In this document: in pieces, positions 8,931 through 16,382 of the stretch
How the letters are laid out: each line of letters opens with the position of its first letter
Position numbering within the stretch: position 1 is the stretch's first letter
NCBI GenBank assembly: GCA_036522835.1
Contig: DATDFB010000153.1
Span: 1 to 23,977, forward strand
Length of the DNA: 23,977 nucleotides
Origin: DATDFB01 sp036522835
GTDB lineage: Bacteria; Acidobacteriota; Thermoanaerobaculia; Gp7-AA8
Direction of reading: 5' to 3'
The notes under the pieces: model-generated
The model's database searches: none
The model's input: the letters and a program-made list of their open reading frames with translations, nothing else
What the model was told of the DNA's origin: nothing
Made by a program: the position numbers and the translations under genes

Positions 8931-9590
8931 TCACTTGAGCTTGAAATTGGCCGTCAAGTTGAACGCCACGTCGATGGCCTTTCCGTCGATCGTCGCCGGA
9001 TGAAACTTCCATTGCCGCAACGCCTCCAGCGCGGCGAACGTCAGCGTCGCCGTGGGCGGCGCCCGCTTGACCTCGATGTCGCGCACGTTCCCCTCTTTGT
9101 CGATCACGGCTTGGATGACGATGGCAATGTCGGTCACGCCGAACGTGCGCATGCCGAGCGGATACCGCGGTTGAACGCGCGTTCTGGTCGACGGCGGCTT
9201 CACGTTCCAGGCGACGAGCGGGATCTCGGGGTGCTGGAGAGGATGCTGTTTGAGAAACACCGCCGGCGCGCCGAACATCGACATATCGGTCTCGGCGATG
9301 GCCGGCAGGATGTTCAGCGCCACGTGCCAGTACCAAATGGCGTCGTCCTCGCGTCCGAGACCGGCCAGGGCCACGGCCTTGTGCACGACGGCGACGGCGA
9401 ACCACTTCGACTCCTCCTGGCCGGGCCCGAGGCGGTCGAGCATGTCGCGGATCAAACGCTCGTCGATCTTCAGCGCGCCCGCGTAATCTCCTGTCTTCAG
9501 CGCCGTCGCGCTCGCGCCGATGCGCACGATGAGCGGGTCGGTGGCGTAGGCACTCGTCGCCAACAGCAGCAGGAAGAGCGCGCGCTTCAA
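8931..9590 (-). CDS. Exported protein with TPR-like N-part and TonB C-terminal domain (copy B)
   Basis: I place the start at a TTG (9588-9590), giving 219 residues that begin with a convincing signal peptide, MKRALFLLLLATSAYA. It sits 1 base past the stop of the WD40 gene, so translational coupling is likely; no good Shine-Dalgarno is visible. The middle (DYAGALKIDERLI; WFAVAVVHKAVALAGLG) is helical and TPR-like. The last ~75 residues are a TonB_C domain: AIVIQAVIDKEGNVRDIEV, then AALEALRQWKFHPATIDGKA. Classic TonB has an N-terminal membrane anchor and a Pro-rich spacer; neither is present here. It is clearly a paralogue of the gene at 11552-12214, sharing near-identical length and motifs such as IWYWHVAL/LWYWYAAA and DMSMFGA/DMSAFGA. 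The function is unknown. Candidate roles are periplasmic scaffolding or partner binding. Confidence 0.8.
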   Translation of the reverse strand: MKRALFLLLLATSAYATDPLIVRIGASATALKTGDYAGALKIDERLIRDMLDRLGPGQEESKWFAVAVVHKAVALAGLGREDDAIWYWHVALNILPAIAETDMSMFGAPAVFLKQHPLQHPEIPLVAWNVKPPSTRTRVQPRYPLGMRTFGVTDIAIVIQAVIDKEGNVRDIEVKRAPPTATLTFAALEALRQWKFHPATIDGKAIDVAFNLTANFKLK

Positions 9591-9591
9591 G

Positions 9592-11484
9592 TCATCTATC
9601 GTAAACGACCACGGTGGCGTCGCCGCGGCCGTATCCGAGCCGCCCATCCCGCGTGAACGCCAGCGGCTGTTCGAACGGGAAGAGGCCCCAACTCGTCTCC
9701 TGGTCATAGAGCGCCAGGAGCGCGCCGCTGTCCGGATCCCAGACGTGGATCGTGTGCGCCTGTCCGCTGCTCGACACCAGCGTGCCGTCGACCGGCGAGA
9801 AGGCCACCGAATTCGCGAAGCCGCTCGGCTGCGGCGAGAAGCTGCGCAGTTGCGTGCCGGTGGCGATGTCCCACAGCCGGACGTTGTTGCTGTAACCGTC
9901 CTCCGCCGTCGCCAAGAGATTCCCGGCGGGTGAGAACGCCACGTCGGACACGGCAAAGGGCGTGGCGAACCGCGCCAGCTGCGCGCCGTCGCTCAGGCGC
10001 CACAGCCGCGCGCTGGCGTCGTTCGCGCCGGAGGCGAGCGTCAGGCCGTCGGGAGAGAGCGCGAGCGACCGCACCCCGCCGGTGTGTCCCGAGAGCACGC
10101 GCGTGTTCGCGCCGTCGCTCACGCGCCAGAAGCGGATCGCGTTATCGCGGCCGCCGGTGATGACCGATTGCCCGTCGGGCGTGAAGAGCACCGACGTCGT
10201 GCCGTTGAAGTGCCCGGGCAATTCCCGGATCACGGTGTTGGTGGCGAGGTCCCACAGCCAGACAGCCGTATACGCGGTATCGGGCGGCTCGGCGCCCATC
10301 GCCGTGGCGAGGAGGCGGCCGTCCGGCGAGAAGGCGATGGCGTTGACGACGTCGCGGTGCCCGGGGAGTCGTTGCAGCCACGCGCCGTCGGCGGCGGACC
10401 AGAGCAGCACGTCGCTCTCCGCGCCGGCGCTGGCGAAGATCGTGTCGTCCGGCGAGAACGCCACGTCGTAGACCGGACCGCGGTGACGCCCGATGTCGGC
10501 GATGAGCGTCCGGTCGCTCACGCGCCAGCGGCGCGCGCTCCCTCCGGAGCCGGCCGAGAAGATCGACTGCCCGTCCGGCATCCAGCCGACGTCGAAGACC
10601 GTGCCGGGGTTGGCGTCGTTGATCACGCCGGCCGGCAGTCCGTCCGGCATGTGCCAGAAGCGAACGCTGCGGTCGTTGCCGCCGCTGGCGAGCATCGATC
10701 CGTCAGGGCTGAAGGCGACGCTGTAGACCGCGTCGAGGTTCCCGGTGAGCACCTGCAGCGGCAGTCCGGTAGTGACGCTCCAGAGCCGGACCGTCATGTC
10801 GTAGCTCGCCGAGGCCAGGATCAGGCCGTTGGGGAGAAAGTCGACGTCGTCAACGAAGCCGGTGTGGCCGATGAGGACGTGCAGGGGCAGGCCGGTGCTG
10901 ACGTTCCACAGAATGACCGTCTTGTCGGCGCTCGTCGACGCCAGCGTGCTCCCGTCGGGGCTGAAGCGCAGGCCGAAAACGAGTCCTTGATGGCCGCTGA
11001 GAGTCTTCACGAGCGTGCCGTCCGAAGTGCGGAACAACTGCACGTCCCACGTGTTCGTCGCCGCGACGAGGCTGCCGTCAGGCGAGATGTCGACGCCGAA
11101 GCACTGCCCGGCGGGTGCGAAGTCGCGCACGAACGCGCCGGTGGCGGCGTCCCACAGTTTGACGCTGCTGCTGTTGCCGCCGTAGTTGTACTCGCCGCAG
11201 CTGGCCAGCCAGCGTCCGTCGCGCGACATGGCCACCGCGCGCACGCCGGCGATGTGCGACTCGAGCGTGTGCAGAAGCCGGCCCGAGCCGATGTCCCACA
11301 GCTTGACGGTCTCGTCCTGAAAGCTGCCGGTGGCGAGCACGCGGCCGTCCGGCGACGCCGCCACCGAGCGGATGGCGATGTGGCCGCCGCCGCTCCAGAC
11401 GATGGGCGGGGGGCCCTGCGCGTATGCGGCTGCTGCGACGAAGAAGATGACGGAGAAGAATTTCACTGCCGTGCGAGTGGTCAT
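9592..11484 (-). CDS. Exported WD40 protein with 14 blades (two predicted propellers)
   Basis: The 630-residue product starts with a signal peptide (MTTRTAVKFFSVIFFVAAAAYA, cleaved after about residue 22). The rest is WD40 repeats. I count 14 blades by the recurring core S-P-D-G-x-x-L-A-S-x-x-x-D-x-x-V-R-L-W and the GH opening of each blade, which fits two seven-bladed beta-propellers. Blades 9 and 12 carry short insertions, and the last blade ends GDATVVVYDR. WD40 proteins are usually cytoplasmic scaffolds; this one appears to be exported, as seen in some Acidobacteria and Planctomycetes. No catalytic domain is attached. AGGAG at 11491-11495, 6 bases before the ATG, supports the start. It lies between two paralogous TonB_C genes in the same transcription unit, suggesting that they work together at the envelope (inference). 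Confidence 0.88.
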   Translation of the reverse strand: MTTRTAVKFFSVIFFVAAAAYAQGPPPIVWSGGGHIAIRSVAASPDGRVLATGSFQDETVKLWDIGSGRLLHTLESHIAGVRAVAMSRDGRWLASCGEYNYGGNSSSVKLWDAATGAFVRDFAPAGQCFGVDISPDGSLVAATNTWDVQLFRTSDGTLVKTLSGHQGLVFGLRFSPDGSTLASTSADKTVILWNVSTGLPLHVLIGHTGFVDDVDFLPNGLILASASYDMTVRLWSVTTGLPLQVLTGNLDAVYSVAFSPDGSMLASGGNDRSVRFWHMPDGLPAGVINDANPGTVFDVGWMPDGQSIFSAGSGGSARRWRVSDRTLIADIGRHRGPVYDVAFSPDDTIFASAGAESDVLLWSAADGAWLQRLPGHRDVVNAIAFSPDGRLLATAMGAEPPDTAYTAVWLWDLATNTVIRELPGHFNGTTSVLFTPDGQSVITGGRDNAIRFWRVSDGANTRVLSGHTGGVRSLALSPDGLTLASGANDASARLWRLSDGAQLARFATPFAVSDVAFSPAGNLLATAEDGYSNNVRLWDIATGTQLRSFSPQPSGFANSVAFSPVDGTLVSSSGQAHTIHVWDPDSGALLALYDQETSWGLFPFEQPLAFTRDGRLGYGRGDATVVVYDR

Positions 11485-11512
11485 CGCTGTCTCCTGAAAC
11501 CACTCGGCAGTG
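11464..11512 (-). promoter_or_regulatory. Inverted repeat presenting the WD40 gene's ribosome-binding site in its loop
   Basis: Bases 11500-11512 (CCACTCGGCAGTG) pair with 11464-11470 and 11475-11480. This makes a 13-bp stem interrupted by a 4-base bulge. The 19-base loop (11481-11499) holds both the AGGAG and the ATG of the WD40 gene. It may be an RNA control element that tunes translation of the third gene in the unit, or a protein-binding palindrome. No function can be shown from sequence alone. Confidence 0.45.
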
Positions 11513-11551
11513 CAAAACGCGTGGCCGCAGCGCGAACGGATCAGCTCGAAT

Positions 11552-12214
11552 TCAATGCAGCACCTTGTAGCCGAACGTCATCCGGAACGGCGCATCGATG
11601 GGCTGTCCGTTCGCCGTCGCCGGCGCGAACTGAAACTGATGCAGCGCCTCGAGCGACGCGAAGGCGAGGATCGGTGCCGGAATGTCGCCGACGATGCGCG
11701 GCGCGTGCGCGCGGCCGTCGCGGCCGACGATGAACTCGACGACGACCGGCGACTCCACCAGCGTCTGCAGCGTCCGCGTCGGATACTTCGTTTCCACTTT
11801 CTTCACGATCGTCGCCGGCACGATCTGCGCGTCCTTCGGCACGCGGACCTCCACCGGCTTCGGCGGATGCTCGGACAGAAACTTCCCCGCCGCGCCGAAC
11901 GCCGACATGTCGCTGCGCGCCACGGCCGGATAGACGCTCGCCGCCGCGTACCAGTACCAGAGCGCCTCGCCTTCGTTGCCCATGCCGGCCAGCGCCAGCG
12001 CCTTGTGCGCGACGGCGATGGCGAAGAGCTGCGCGGTGGCGTCGCCGGAGACGTAGTGCTCGCCCATCTGCGCGATCACGGTCTCGTCGAGCTTCAGCGC
12101 CTCCGCGTACTTGCCGGCTTTGATGAAGTCGCCGCTGTCGGCGAGCATGTCGACGAACTTCTGCGCCGCCGTGGCGGCGAGGCTCAGCACGAGCAGCGCG
12201 GCGAATCGCTTCAC
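11552..12214 (-). CDS. Exported protein with TPR-like N-part and TonB C-terminal domain (copy A)
   Basis: The GTG start at 12212-12214 overlaps the stop of the carbamoyltransferase (GTGA overlap). It has GGAGG 5 bases upstream at 12220-12224. The product is 220 residues with an N-terminal signal peptide (MKRFAALLVLSLAATAA). A TPR-like helical part follows (KYAEALKLDETVIAQM, FAIAVAHKALALAGMG). The C-terminal TonB_C domain has VVVEFIVGRDGRAHAPRIV and ASLEALHQFQFAPATANGQP. Like its paralogue at 8931-9590 it lacks a lasting membrane anchor and a Pro-rich spacer, so it is unlikely to be a classic energy transducer. The in-frame extension upstream of the GTG lies wholly inside the carbamoyltransferase gene and is a shadow. 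Confidence 0.8.
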   Translation of the reverse strand: MKRFAALLVLSLAATAAQKFVDMLADSGDFIKAGKYAEALKLDETVIAQMGEHYVSGDATAQLFAIAVAHKALALAGMGNEGEALWYWYAAASVYPAVARSDMSAFGAAGKFLSEHPPKPVEVRVPKDAQIVPATIVKKVETKYPTRTLQTLVESPVVVEFIVGRDGRAHAPRIVGDIPAPILAFASLEALHQFQFAPATANGQPIDAPFRMTFGYKVLH

Positions 12215-13959
12215 TCGCTCCTCCGGATCATCAGGTCGCCCATCACCAAGAGATCCATCTTCGTCCGCAAAAAACAGTCGAGCGCCTGCGCGGGCGTGTT
12301 CACCACCGGCTCGTTCTCGTTGAACGACGTGTTCAATACGATCGGCACGCCCGTGGCGTCGCGGAACGCCTCGATGAGGTGGTAGTAGCGCGGGTTCTGC
12401 GACTCCGTCACCGACTGCAACCGCCCCGAGCCGTTCACGTGCGTCACCGCGGGGATCTGCGGCCGCTTCTCCTCGCGGATCTGGTAGACCTGCAGCATGA
12501 ACGGCACGTCGTAGTCGGTCTCGAACCATTCGCCCACCGTCTCGCGCAGCACCGAGGGCGCGAAGGGGCGGAACGACTCGCGGCGCTTGATCTTCTGATT
12601 GAGGATCTGCTTCATGTCGGCGCGGCGCGGGTCGCAGACGATCGAGCGGTTGCCGAGCGCGCGCGGCCCCCACTCCATCCGTCCCTGAAACCAGCCGACG
12701 ACGTCGCCCGCGGCGATCTGTGCGGCGGTGCGGCGGCAGAGCTCGCGCTCGTCGCGCACGCGCTCCATCGCGCAGCGCGCCTCGTCGAGCTCGGCGCGGC
12801 GGCTGCCGACCGCCTCGTCAATGGCGTCGTCGCCGTACTCCGGGCCCCAGTACGCGTGATCCATCACAAACGACCGCGCGTTGCGCAGCTCCTGGTTCCA
12901 GACCCAGTACGCCGCGCCGATGGCGCCGCCAGCATCGCCCGCGGCGGCCTGGATGTAGAGATCGCGGAACGGCGAGCGGTCGAACACCATGCCATTGGCG
13001 ACGCTGTTGTAGCCGCAGCCGCCGGCGAGGCAGAGGCGCGGCACTTTGGTCTGCTCGAAGAGCGCCGTGGCCATGGCAAAGTAGGCTTCCTCGAACATCG
13101 CCTGCATCGACGCCGCGAGGTCTTTGTGCCGCTGCTCGATCGGCTCCTCGGGGGCGCGCGCGGGACCGAGCGTCTCGATCAGCTTCTCCGAGTACACCGG
13201 GCCGATCACCGGCGAGCCGCCGGCCCACACCATGTCGAGGCCAACGCTGTGGTGCGTGAAGTAGTCGGTATTCAGCGCGAAGCGGCCGTCCTTCGACACG
13301 CGCACGATGTCGCGCATCGCCTCCATCATCGACGGCCGCCCGTACGGCGCGAGGCCCATGACTTTGTACTCGTCGCCGTAGTGCGGAAAGCCGAGGTACT
13401 GCGTGAGGGCGGTGTAGAAGATGCCGAGCGAGTGCGGGAAGCCGATCTCGCCGAGGACTTCGATCTCGCTGCCGCGGGCCACGCCCCACATGGCGCTGAC
13501 GAAGTCGCCGAAGCCGTCGATCGACAGCACGGCCGCCTCGTCGAACGGCGCGACGAAGAACGCCGAGGCGAGGTGCGCGCGGTGGTGCTCGACGTTGTGC
13601 AGCGTCGCCTTCAGCGAGTCGACGCGGAACGCCTCGGCGATTTCGCCGCGCAGGTCGCGGATCTTGGCGCGGTTGGCAAGGCGGCGCTTGATCGCGCCGA
13701 GCGACGGGCGCTTGGCCAGGATGAAGCGCATGCGTTGCAAGAGGCGCGCGTTCGGATCGCGGTTGACGGCGATGTGGTCGACATCGCTCAGCGCCACGCC
13801 GGCCTCGTCGAGGCAGTAGCGGATCGCCGCCGACGGGAATCCCGCCCAATGCTTGATCCGGCGGAAGCGCTCCTCCTCGGCCGCGGCGACGAGCTTGCCG
13901 TCGGCGACGATGCATGCGGAGGCGTCGGCGTGGTGGGCGTTGATGCCGAGGATAATCAT
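12211..13959 (-). CDS. NodU/CmcH-family carbamoyltransferase
   Basis: The 582-residue product has the usual length and two-domain layout of O-carbamoyltransferases. The N-terminal Kae1-like ATPase domain begins MIILGINAHHADASA and has the metal-binding HHRAH (125-129), LSIDGFGDF (145-153) and YKVMGLAPYG (198-207). LAGGCGYNSVANG lies at 311-323. The C-terminal YrdC-like domain carries GWFQGRMEWGPRALGNRS (422-439), RRESFRPFAPS (459-469) and LNTSFNENEPVV. These enzymes use carbamoyl phosphate and ATP to carbamoylate a hydroxyl; NodU acts on Nod-factor sugars. In a polysaccharide locus a carbamoylated sugar is the likely product (inference). The gene is first of four on the minus strand. Its ATG has no recognisable Shine-Dalgarno and follows directly after the palindromic repeat spacer. 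Confidence 0.92.
   Translation of the reverse strand: MIILGINAHHADASACIVADGKLVAAAEEERFRRIKHWAGFPSAAIRYCLDEAGVALSDVDHIAVNRDPNARLLQRMRFILAKRPSLGAIKRRLANRAKIRDLRGEIAEAFRVDSLKATLHNVEHHRAHLASAFFVAPFDEAAVLSIDGFGDFVSAMWGVARGSEIEVLGEIGFPHSLGIFYTALTQYLGFPHYGDEYKVMGLAPYGRPSMMEAMRDIVRVSKDGRFALNTDYFTHHSVGLDMVWAGGSPVIGPVYSEKLIETLGPARAPEEPIEQRHKDLAASMQAMFEEAYFAMATALFEQTKVPRLCLAGGCGYNSVANGMVFDRSPFRDLYIQAAAGDAGGAIGAAYWVWNQELRNARSFVMDHAYWGPEYGDDAIDEAVGSRRAELDEARCAMERVRDERELCRRTAAQIAAGDVVGWFQGRMEWGPRALGNRSIVCDPRRADMKQILNQKIKRRESFRPFAPSVLRETVGEWFETDYDVPFMLQVYQIREEKRPQIPAVTHVNGSGRLQSVTESQNPRYYHLIEAFRDATGVPIVLNTSFNENEPVVNTPAQALDCFLRTKMDLLVMGDLMIRRSE
12218..12224 (-). promoter_or_regulatory. Shine-Dalgarno fixing the GTG start at 12214
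   Basis: GGAGGAG inside the 3' end of the carbamoyltransferase gene sits just before the GTG of the TonB_C gene. Its GGAGG part (12220-12224) is 5 bases from the start codon. It decides the start over longer in-frame extensions. Confidence 0.7.
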
Positions 13960-13970
13960 GGTTGCTGGTT

Positions 13971-14060
13971 GTTAGGTTCTTAGGTTGTTAGGTTCTTAAG
14001 TTGTCCGAGTCCTTGTGAACTTAAGAACCTAAGAACCTAAGAACCCAAGAACCCAAGAAC
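13971..14060. repeat. Palindrome built from 8-bp tandem units, between divergent genes
   Basis: The left arm (13971-14002) is four 8-bp units of the form G/C-TTAGGTT, the last being CTTAAGTT. The right arm (14018-14060) is five units of AACYYAAG plus a final AAC. The arms are near-complete reverse complements around a 15-base loop (14003-14017), with an innermost perfect match of AACTTAAG to CTTAAGTT. G+C over 13961-14060 is 42 of 100, far below the neighbouring genes. It fills nearly the whole gap between the carbamoyltransferase and the WcaI-like gene. It could be a dispersed intergenic repeat, a bidirectional terminator-like stem, or a protein-binding array. Confidence 0.8.
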
Positions 14061-14068
14061 GACCCCCA

Positions 14069-15205
14069 ATGCGAGTCCTCCTCCTCAATCGCTACTTCCC
14101 CCCCGACCATTCTGCAACAAGCCAGATGGCCGGCGACCTCGCATTCTTCCTTGCACGACGCGGGCACGATGTCGTGGCGATCACCAGCCGGCAGCGCTAC
14201 GACGAGGCCTCGGCGCGGTTGCCGGCGCGCGAGCGCGTGAACGGGGTGGAGATCGTCCGCATCGCCACCACGCGCTTCGGGCGCGGCTTCCTGCCGGGGC
14301 GCGCGCTCGACTACGTGACGTTCTACCTCAGCGCCTTCGTGGCGCTGCTGCGGCGGGCGCGGCGCGGCGACGCCGTCGTGGCCATGACCGATCCGCCGCT
14401 CCTCTCCGTCGTCGCGGCGATCGCCTGCGCGTGGAAAGGGGCGCGGCTTGTGAATTGGGTGCAGGATCTTTTTCCCGAGGTCGCCACGGCGCTCGGCGTG
14501 CGTGTGCCCGGAGTCCTGCGTTTGCGCGACTGGTCGCTCCGCCGCGCGGCCATAAACGTGGCCCTCAGCGACGCGATGGCGGCGCGCATCCGCGCCCGCG
14601 GCGCGCGCGCCGTCGTGCGGCACAACTGGGCGGACGCGGCGCTGCATCCGGTCGAAAAGCAGGATCTCTTCGGCCTCGGCGACGCCTTCGTCGTCGCCTA
14701 CTCCGGCAATCTCGGCCGCGCGCACGAATTCGCCACGATCGCCGCGGCCATGCGCCGCCTCGGCGACAATGCGCGCATCAGGTTTTTATTCGTGGGAGCC
14801 GGAGCGCAACTCGACGTCGTGCGGCATTCCGCGGCGGTCTTCGCGCCGTACCAGCCGCGCGAGACGCTGAGCGAGAGCCTCTCCGCCGCCGACGTGCATC
14901 TCGTTTCGCTCCAGCCGCAGCTCGAGGGTCTGATCGTGCCGAGCAAGTTCTACGGCGTGCTGGCCGTGGCGCGGCCGGTGATCTTCGTCGGCGCGCCGGG
15001 CGGCGAGCTCGCGCGCATCATCCGCGAGCGCGACCTCGGCTACGTCGTCGCGCCGGGCGACGACGCCGCGCTCGTGCGCGCGATCGAGGAGCTCGCCGCC
15101 GACAACGAGCGCGCCGCCGCGATGGGCCGCCGCGGCCGCGCGCTCTACGACGAGCAATTCGCCCCGGAGATCGCACTCGCCGAGTGGGAGCGCATCCTTG
15201 CGTGA
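14069..15205 (+). CDS. Glycosyltransferase family 4, WcaI/WbuB-like
   Basis: The 378-residue product matches the WcaI/WbuB branch of GT4 across its length. Landmarks are NRYFPPDHSATSQ (7-19), GHDVVAITSRQRYD (32-45), TDPPLLSVVAA (107-117), LVNWVQDLFPEVA (127-139), HNWAD (185-189), AYSGNLGRAHEF (210-221) and PYQPRE (260-265). LEGLIVPSKFYG (285-296) replaces the usual E-x7-E region. WcaI and WbuB add fucose-type sugars in colanic acid and O-antigen synthesis; the substrate here is unknown. It would act in the cytoplasm on a lipid-linked acceptor. The ATG comes 9 bases after the palindromic repeat and lacks a Shine-Dalgarno. The next gene overlaps its end by 8 bp. Confidence 0.9.
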   Translation: MRVLLLNRYFPPDHSATSQMAGDLAFFLARRGHDVVAITSRQRYDEASARLPARERVNGVEIVRIATTRFGRGFLPGRALDYVTFYLSAFVALLRRARRGDAVVAMTDPPLLSVVAAIACAWKGARLVNWVQDLFPEVATALGVRVPGVLRLRDWSLRRAAINVALSDAMAARIRARGARAVVRHNWADAALHPVEKQDLFGLGDAFVVAYSGNLGRAHEFATIAAAMRRLGDNARIRFLFVGAGAQLDVVRHSAAVFAPYQPRETLSESLSAADVHLVSLQPQLEGLIVPSKFYGVLAVARPVIFVGAPGGELARIIRERDLGYVVAPGDDAALVRAIEELAADNERAAAMGRRGRALYDEQFAPEIALAEWERILA

Positions 15206-16382
15206 GCGGCGCGCGCTGGTCGTCATCGGCATGGCGATGCTCGTCATCGCGGCGATTTATCTCGCCGCGCGTCCGCAGCTCGAACCGCCGCCGCCGTCCG
15301 ACGATCCGATTGCGCTCGCGCGCCGCCTCCGCGCGCACCCCGCCGACTGGCGCGCGGCCAGCGCACTCACCGAGCACGCGCTCGACGCGCGCGTGCCGAA
15401 CCGCTTCGCGCTATGGCACGCCGCACGCGACGCCGCCATACGCCTGGCCCCGCAGCGCGACGCGCCGCGCATGGAGCTCGTGCGCGCGGCGTTCTTCCAC
15501 TGGCAAGAGCTGAGCCCCGCCGACCGCCGCGCCGCCATCGACACGCTGGCGCCGATGCTGCGCGATTCGCCGACCTTTTTTCAGATGGCCCTGCCGCTTT
15601 TCAAGCTCACGGGCGACCTGACGTTGCTGCGGCGCTGGAACCCGGGCAGCGAGGAGGCGCTCACGGCGCTTCGTACCATCGCCGCGGTCAACGGCCGTTT
15701 CGCCGACTACCGCGAGCTGCGCGAGGAAGCGCGCAGAAAGCGCGACGAGAACTTTCGCAATCGACTGCACGCCCTCACACCGGTCGAGATCATCGGCGCG
15801 CTCCCGGCCGCGCCATACTCGGCCGACGACGAGCCGCTGCTCCGCGATGCGCTGGCCGAACTGCATCGCCGCCCGCTCACCGAAAATCCACATCGCGGCC
15901 ACGAGCTCGACGGACTCGTCGACTACGGGTTGCGCCATCACCTCTCGCTCGACGGCATCGACTCCATCGTCCACTGGCCGGGCGCGGCGAGCGACATCGC
16001 ACGCTATCGCCTCGCCGAGGCATCGGGCATGAGCGCCGCGGCGTTCGACATCCGCATCGCTGCGACGGCGCCGCTCACGGAGCCGCGCGGAGCCTGGCAG
16101 CATCTCCGCGACGACGGCAGCGTGGACGTGCGCTCGTGGATCGACCGGGAGATGCGCGGGGCGTCATCGATCGCGATCGAGAGGGTGAGGAGCGACGAAG
16201 TGCCGCCCTATGTCGAGATCTACTTCGACGACCGCCGCGTCGCCGAGGGCGAGGTTGCGTCGTCGCGGACGTTCGCATTGCCGGCGGCGATCGGATGGCA
16301 TCGCCTCGAAGTGCGCGTGGCCAATCCGTCGACGCGCAACGCCGAGCCGCGCGTCGTTCGCGTCGTCAGCGTCGTTCCCTGA
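15198..16382 (+). CDS. Membrane-anchored protein of unknown function
   Basis: I do not recognise a family. The product is 394 residues from a TTG start, with GGGAG 7 bases upstream (15186-15190) and an 8-bp overlap with the preceding glycosyltransferase. One transmembrane helix lies at about residues 6-24 (ALVVIGMAMLVIAAIYLAA). The rest looks extracytoplasmic: an Ala/Arg-rich helical region to about residue 200, reminiscent of TPR-type repeats. The last ~130 residues are probably beta-rich (VDVRSWIDREMRG, PPYVEIYFDDRRVAEGEV, HRLEVRVANPSTRN). Placed between a glycosyltransferase and an O-antigen ligase-like gene, it may help assemble or modify the polymer in the periplasm; that is inference. 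Its last 17 bp overlap the end of the convergent ligase gene. Confidence 0.75.
   Translation: MRERRALVVIGMAMLVIAAIYLAARPQLEPPPPSDDPIALARRLRAHPADWRAASALTEHALDARVPNRFALWHAARDAAIRLAPQRDAPRMELVRAAFFHWQELSPADRRAAIDTLAPMLRDSPTFFQMALPLFKLTGDLTLLRRWNPGSEEALTALRTIAAVNGRFADYRELREEARRKRDENFRNRLHALTPVEIIGALPAAPYSADDEPLLRDALAELHRRPLTENPHRGHELDGLVDYGLRHHLSLDGIDSIVHWPGAASDIARYRLAEASGMSAAAFDIRIAATAPLTEPRGAWQHLRDDGSVDVRSWIDREMRGASSIAIERVRSDEVPPYVEIYFDDRRVAEGEVASSRTFALPAAIGWHRLEVRVANPSTRNAEPRVVRVVSVVP

Noticed and set aside
10084..11733. Long plus-strand open frames over the WD40 gene and (12379-13983) over the carbamoyltransferase
   Set aside because: They are low-complexity, Arg/Asp/Ala-rich translations opposite genes with strong family motifs; they are mirror frames.
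13971..14060. 8-bp repeats considered as CRISPR or as an attachment site
   Set aside because: Units are too short and there are no spacers. No integrase or tRNA gene is nearby.
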